DNA from: Alphaproteobacteria bacterium
Lineage (GTDB): Bacteria > Pseudomonadota > Alphaproteobacteria > RF32 > CAG-977
Assembly: GCA_017476085.1 (NCBI GenBank)
Contig: JAFVEJ010000193.1
Span: 1 to 6,669, forward strand
Direction of reading: 5' to 3'
Length of the DNA stretch: 6,669 nucleotides
Each line of letters begins with the position of its first letter. The first letter of the stretch is position 1. Both the position numbers and the translations under genes were made by a program. The notes below the pieces were generated by a model that was not told the origin of the DNA, made no database searches, and saw only the letters and a list, made by a program, of their open reading frames with translations. This document shows, in pieces, positions 4,938 through 6,669 of this stretch.

Positions 4938-6293
4938 ATGTCAAAACAGCCGATTACGGTTGTCGGGGCGGGATTGGCCGGATGCGAAGCCGCGTGGCAG
5001 ATCGCGAAAGCGGGCTGTCCCGTCGTATTAAAGGAAATGCGCCCGAACAAGACTACTCCCGCGCATAAAACGGGCGGCTTGGCGGAGCTTGTCTGCTCAA
5101 ATTCGCTGCGTTCCGACGATGCCGTGCACAACGCGGTCGGACTGCTGCACGAAGAAATGCGCCGGTGCGGCTCGCTGATTATGGAGGCGGCGGCGGAATC
5201 CGCCGTTCCCGCGGGCGGGGCTTTGGCGGTTGACAGGGCGGCCTTTTCAAAATACATCGAAGACAAGCTGACGGCGCATCCTCTGGTTACGCTGACGCGC
5301 GAAGAACTGACCGATTTGCCCGACGAAAACGACGGTCTTCACATTATCGCGACGGGGCCGCTGACTTCGCCGGAACTGGCGGACAAGATTCAGGCTCTGG
5401 CGGGCGGAGAAGAGCTGTTGCACTTCTTTGACGCGATCGCGCCGATCGTATCGGCGGATTCGGTCGATATGACAAAAGCGTGGAAACAGTCGCGCTACGA
5501 TCGCGGCGACGGAGACGATTACATCAACTGCCCGATGAGCAAGGAGGAATACGACGCTTTCATCGACGCTTTATTGAGCGGTGAAAAAATCGCTTTTAAA
5601 GATTGGGAGAAAAATACTACGTATTTCGAAGGCTGTCTGCCGATCGAAGTGATGGCGGAACGCGGACGGGAAACGTTGGCGTTCGGCCCGATGAAACCGG
5701 TCGGCCTGACCGACCCGCACACGGGCAAACGTCCTTACGCTGTCGTTCAGTTACGCAAGGAAAACCGACAGGGAACGCTTTTGAATCTGGTCGGGTTCCA
5801 AACGAAGCTGACCTACGGCGAACAGAAACGCATATTCAAAACGATTCCCGGATTGGAAAACGCCGAGTTCGTCCGTCTGGGCGGCATTCACCGCAATACG
5901 TTCATCTGCTCGCCTAAAGTGTTGGATGAAACGCTGAGGCTGAAAACCCGCCCGAATATCCGTTTTGCGGGACAGGTTACGGGGTGCGAAGGCTATGTCG
6001 AAAGCGCGTCCGTCGGGTTGATGGCGGGATTGTTTGCCGTGAAAGAAGCATTGGGACAAGAAATCGTTCTGCCGCCCGAAACGACGGCTTTGGGCGCGAT
6101 GCTGCGCCACATCACCGTCAACGCAAACGAAGAATGTTTCCAGCCGATGAACATCAATTTCGGATTGTTCCCTCCCCCTCCGCTTCCCGAAGGCAAACGG
6201 AAGCTGAAAGGGCTTGACCGCAAACAGGCGCAAAGTGAACGGGCTTTGAAAGATTTGGATTTATGGATACGCGAGGCAAATCTGAATGGCTAA
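4938..6293 (+). CDS. trmFO: Methylenetetrahydrofolate--tRNA-(uracil-5-)-methyltransferase TrmFO
   Basis: 451 residues, full length for the family. TrmFO (formerly Gid) is a cytosolic FAD enzyme that makes 5-methyluridine at position 54 of the tRNA T-loop, using methylenetetrahydrofolate as carbon donor and NAD(P)H as reductant. Seen here: the N-terminal dinucleotide-binding motif [12 protein letters not shown] (8-19), MRPxKxTPAHxT (34-45), the [11 protein letters not shown] segment with Cys53, DRxxFS at 99-104, the [11 protein letters not shown] region at 195-205, [15 protein letters not shown] with Cys233, and the C-terminal FAD segment [14 protein letters not shown]. Cys53 and Cys233 correspond to the two cysteines shown to matter in characterised TrmFO (Cys53 and Cys226 in the B. 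subtilis protein). The ATG at 4938 is preceded by AAGGA (4925-4929) at an 8-base spacing. The gene overlaps hpnC by 8 bases at its 3' end, implying cotranscription. The coding region is visibly GC-richer than the opposing operon. Confidence 0.98.
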   Translation: MSKQPITVVGAGLAGCEAAWQIAKAGCPVVLKEMRPNKTTPAHKTGGLAELVCSNSLRSDDAVHNAVGLLHEEMRRCGSLIMEAAAESAVPAGGALAVDRAAFSKYIEDKLTAHPLVTLTREELTDLPDENDGLHIIATGPLTSPELADKIQALAGGEELLHFFDAIAPIVSADSVDMTKAWKQSRYDRGDGDDYINCPMSKEEYDAFIDALLSGEKIAFKDWEKNTTYFEGCLPIEVMAERGRETLAFGPMKPVGLTDPHTGKRPYAVVQLRKENRQGTLLNLVGFQTKLTYGEQKRIFKTIPGLENAEFVRLGGIHRNTFICSPKVLDETLRLKTRPNIRFAGQVTGCEGYVESASVGLMAGLFAVKEALGQEIVLPPETTALGAMLRHITVNANEECFQPMNINFGLFPPPPLPEGKRKLKGLDRKQAQSERALKDLDLWIREANLNG

Positions 6294-6669
6294 AGAAATC
6301 AAACGCACCAAAGACGCGGACGGCGAAAACTTTCCTGTCGGCTCAAAGCTGATTCCGGCAAAACTGCGCCCGCACGTCATGGCTTTTTACGACTTTGCGC
6401 GGACGGCGGACGACATTGCCGATTCCACGGAAATCGACACGGCCGAAAAACTGGAACGGCTGGGCAAATTGGAAAAAGTCCTTTTGGGCGAAGCGGAAGC
6501 GGACGATGAAACGCGTTGCGCCGCCGTTTTAAAGAAAAGTCTGGAAGAAACGAAAGTAACGAATCAGCACGCGCTTGATTTACTCAAAGCGTTCCGGCAA
6601 GACTCCGAAGGACACACCTATCATACCTGGGAAGACGTGATGGCGTATTGCCGTTGGTCGGCGGGCAGC
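6286..6669 (+). CDS. hpnC: Squalene/phytoene synthase family protein, HpnC-like, N-terminal fragment (runs off right edge)
   Basis: 128 codons are present of a family usually about 280-300 residues long. The protein begins [20 protein letters not shown], followed by [25 protein letters not shown]. The segment ENFPVxSxLxPxxLRPHVxAFYxFxRxADDIAD is characteristic of HpnC. DDIAD at 42-46 is the first aspartate-rich motif that binds Mg-diphosphate; the second lies beyond the window. YCRWSA at 121-126 is the conserved segment that in this family precedes a VG. Family knowledge: HpnC acts with HpnD and HpnE to turn farnesyl diphosphate into squalene for hopanoids, with HpnC making hydroxysqualene. 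The start ATG at 6286 lies inside trmFO in another frame (ATGGCTAA), with GAGG at 6273-6276 nine bases upstream. HpnD or a phytoene synthase is less likely given the N-terminus; a downstream hpnD/hpnE would confirm it. Confidence 0.88.
   Translation, partial: MAKEIKRTKDADGENFPVGSKLIPAKLRPHVMAFYDFARTADDIADSTEIDTAEKLERLGKLEKVLLGEAEADDETRCAAVLKKSLEETKVTNQHALDLLKAFRQDSEGHTYHTWEDVMAYCRWSAGS

Noticed and set aside
5191..5205. 7-bp perfect palindrome CGGCGGA-A-TCCGCCG
   Set aside because: It lies within trmFO coding sequence rich in alanine and glycine codons, with no T-run or other regulatory context.
5751..6233. 160-codon open frame on the minus strand inside trmFO
   Set aside because: It is antisense to a highly conserved enzyme and its composition (rich in R, Q, F) is typical of a shadow reading.

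Overview
The window looks like chromosomal DNA from a bacterium of moderate GC content, most likely an alphaproteobacterium. It has a threonine synthase N-terminus of the alphaproteobacterial type, an ElbB-type glyoxalase, the folate-dependent tRNA methyltransferase TrmFO, and an HpnC-like (hydroxy)squalene synthase. The hopanoid-type gene and the TrmFO type (rather than TrmA) fit that group. This placement is inferred from protein similarity recalled from memory; no search was run.

Layout, left to right. The 5' end of threonine synthase (thrC, minus strand, begins with TTG) runs off the left edge. A 102-bp divergent intergenic region with a palindrome and a probable promoter separates it from elbB (plus strand). 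elbB converges on a three-gene minus-strand operon, and a strong hairpin terminator at 967-991 lies between them. In transcription order (right to left) the operon encodes a small membrane-anchored rhodanese-fold protein without any cysteine, a 765-residue exported pentapeptide-repeat protein, and an exported Sel1-repeat protein. The genes overlap by 17 bp and 1 bp, a good sigma70-like promoter lies just upstream, and the terminator lies just downstream, so the unit looks self-contained. Divergent from it is trmFO (plus strand), whose last 8 bases overlap the start of hpnC, which runs off the right edge.

How the genes work together. The flanking genes are housekeeping or biosynthetic: threonine synthesis, a DJ-1/PfpI-family glyoxalase, m5U54 tRNA methylation and hopanoid/triterpenoid synthesis. 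The central operon is the unusual part. All three products carry export or membrane signals, and all are protein-protein-interaction folds (rhodanese-like, pentapeptide beta-helix, Sel1 helical solenoid) with no visible intact catalytic site. A scaffold or adaptor complex at the cell envelope is a reasonable hypothesis, but nothing in the sequence states its function. The operon also looks lower in GC than the trmFO-hpnC block.

No tRNA, rRNA, CRISPR array, insertion sequence or integrase was seen. There is no gene-free stretch longer than about 100 bases.
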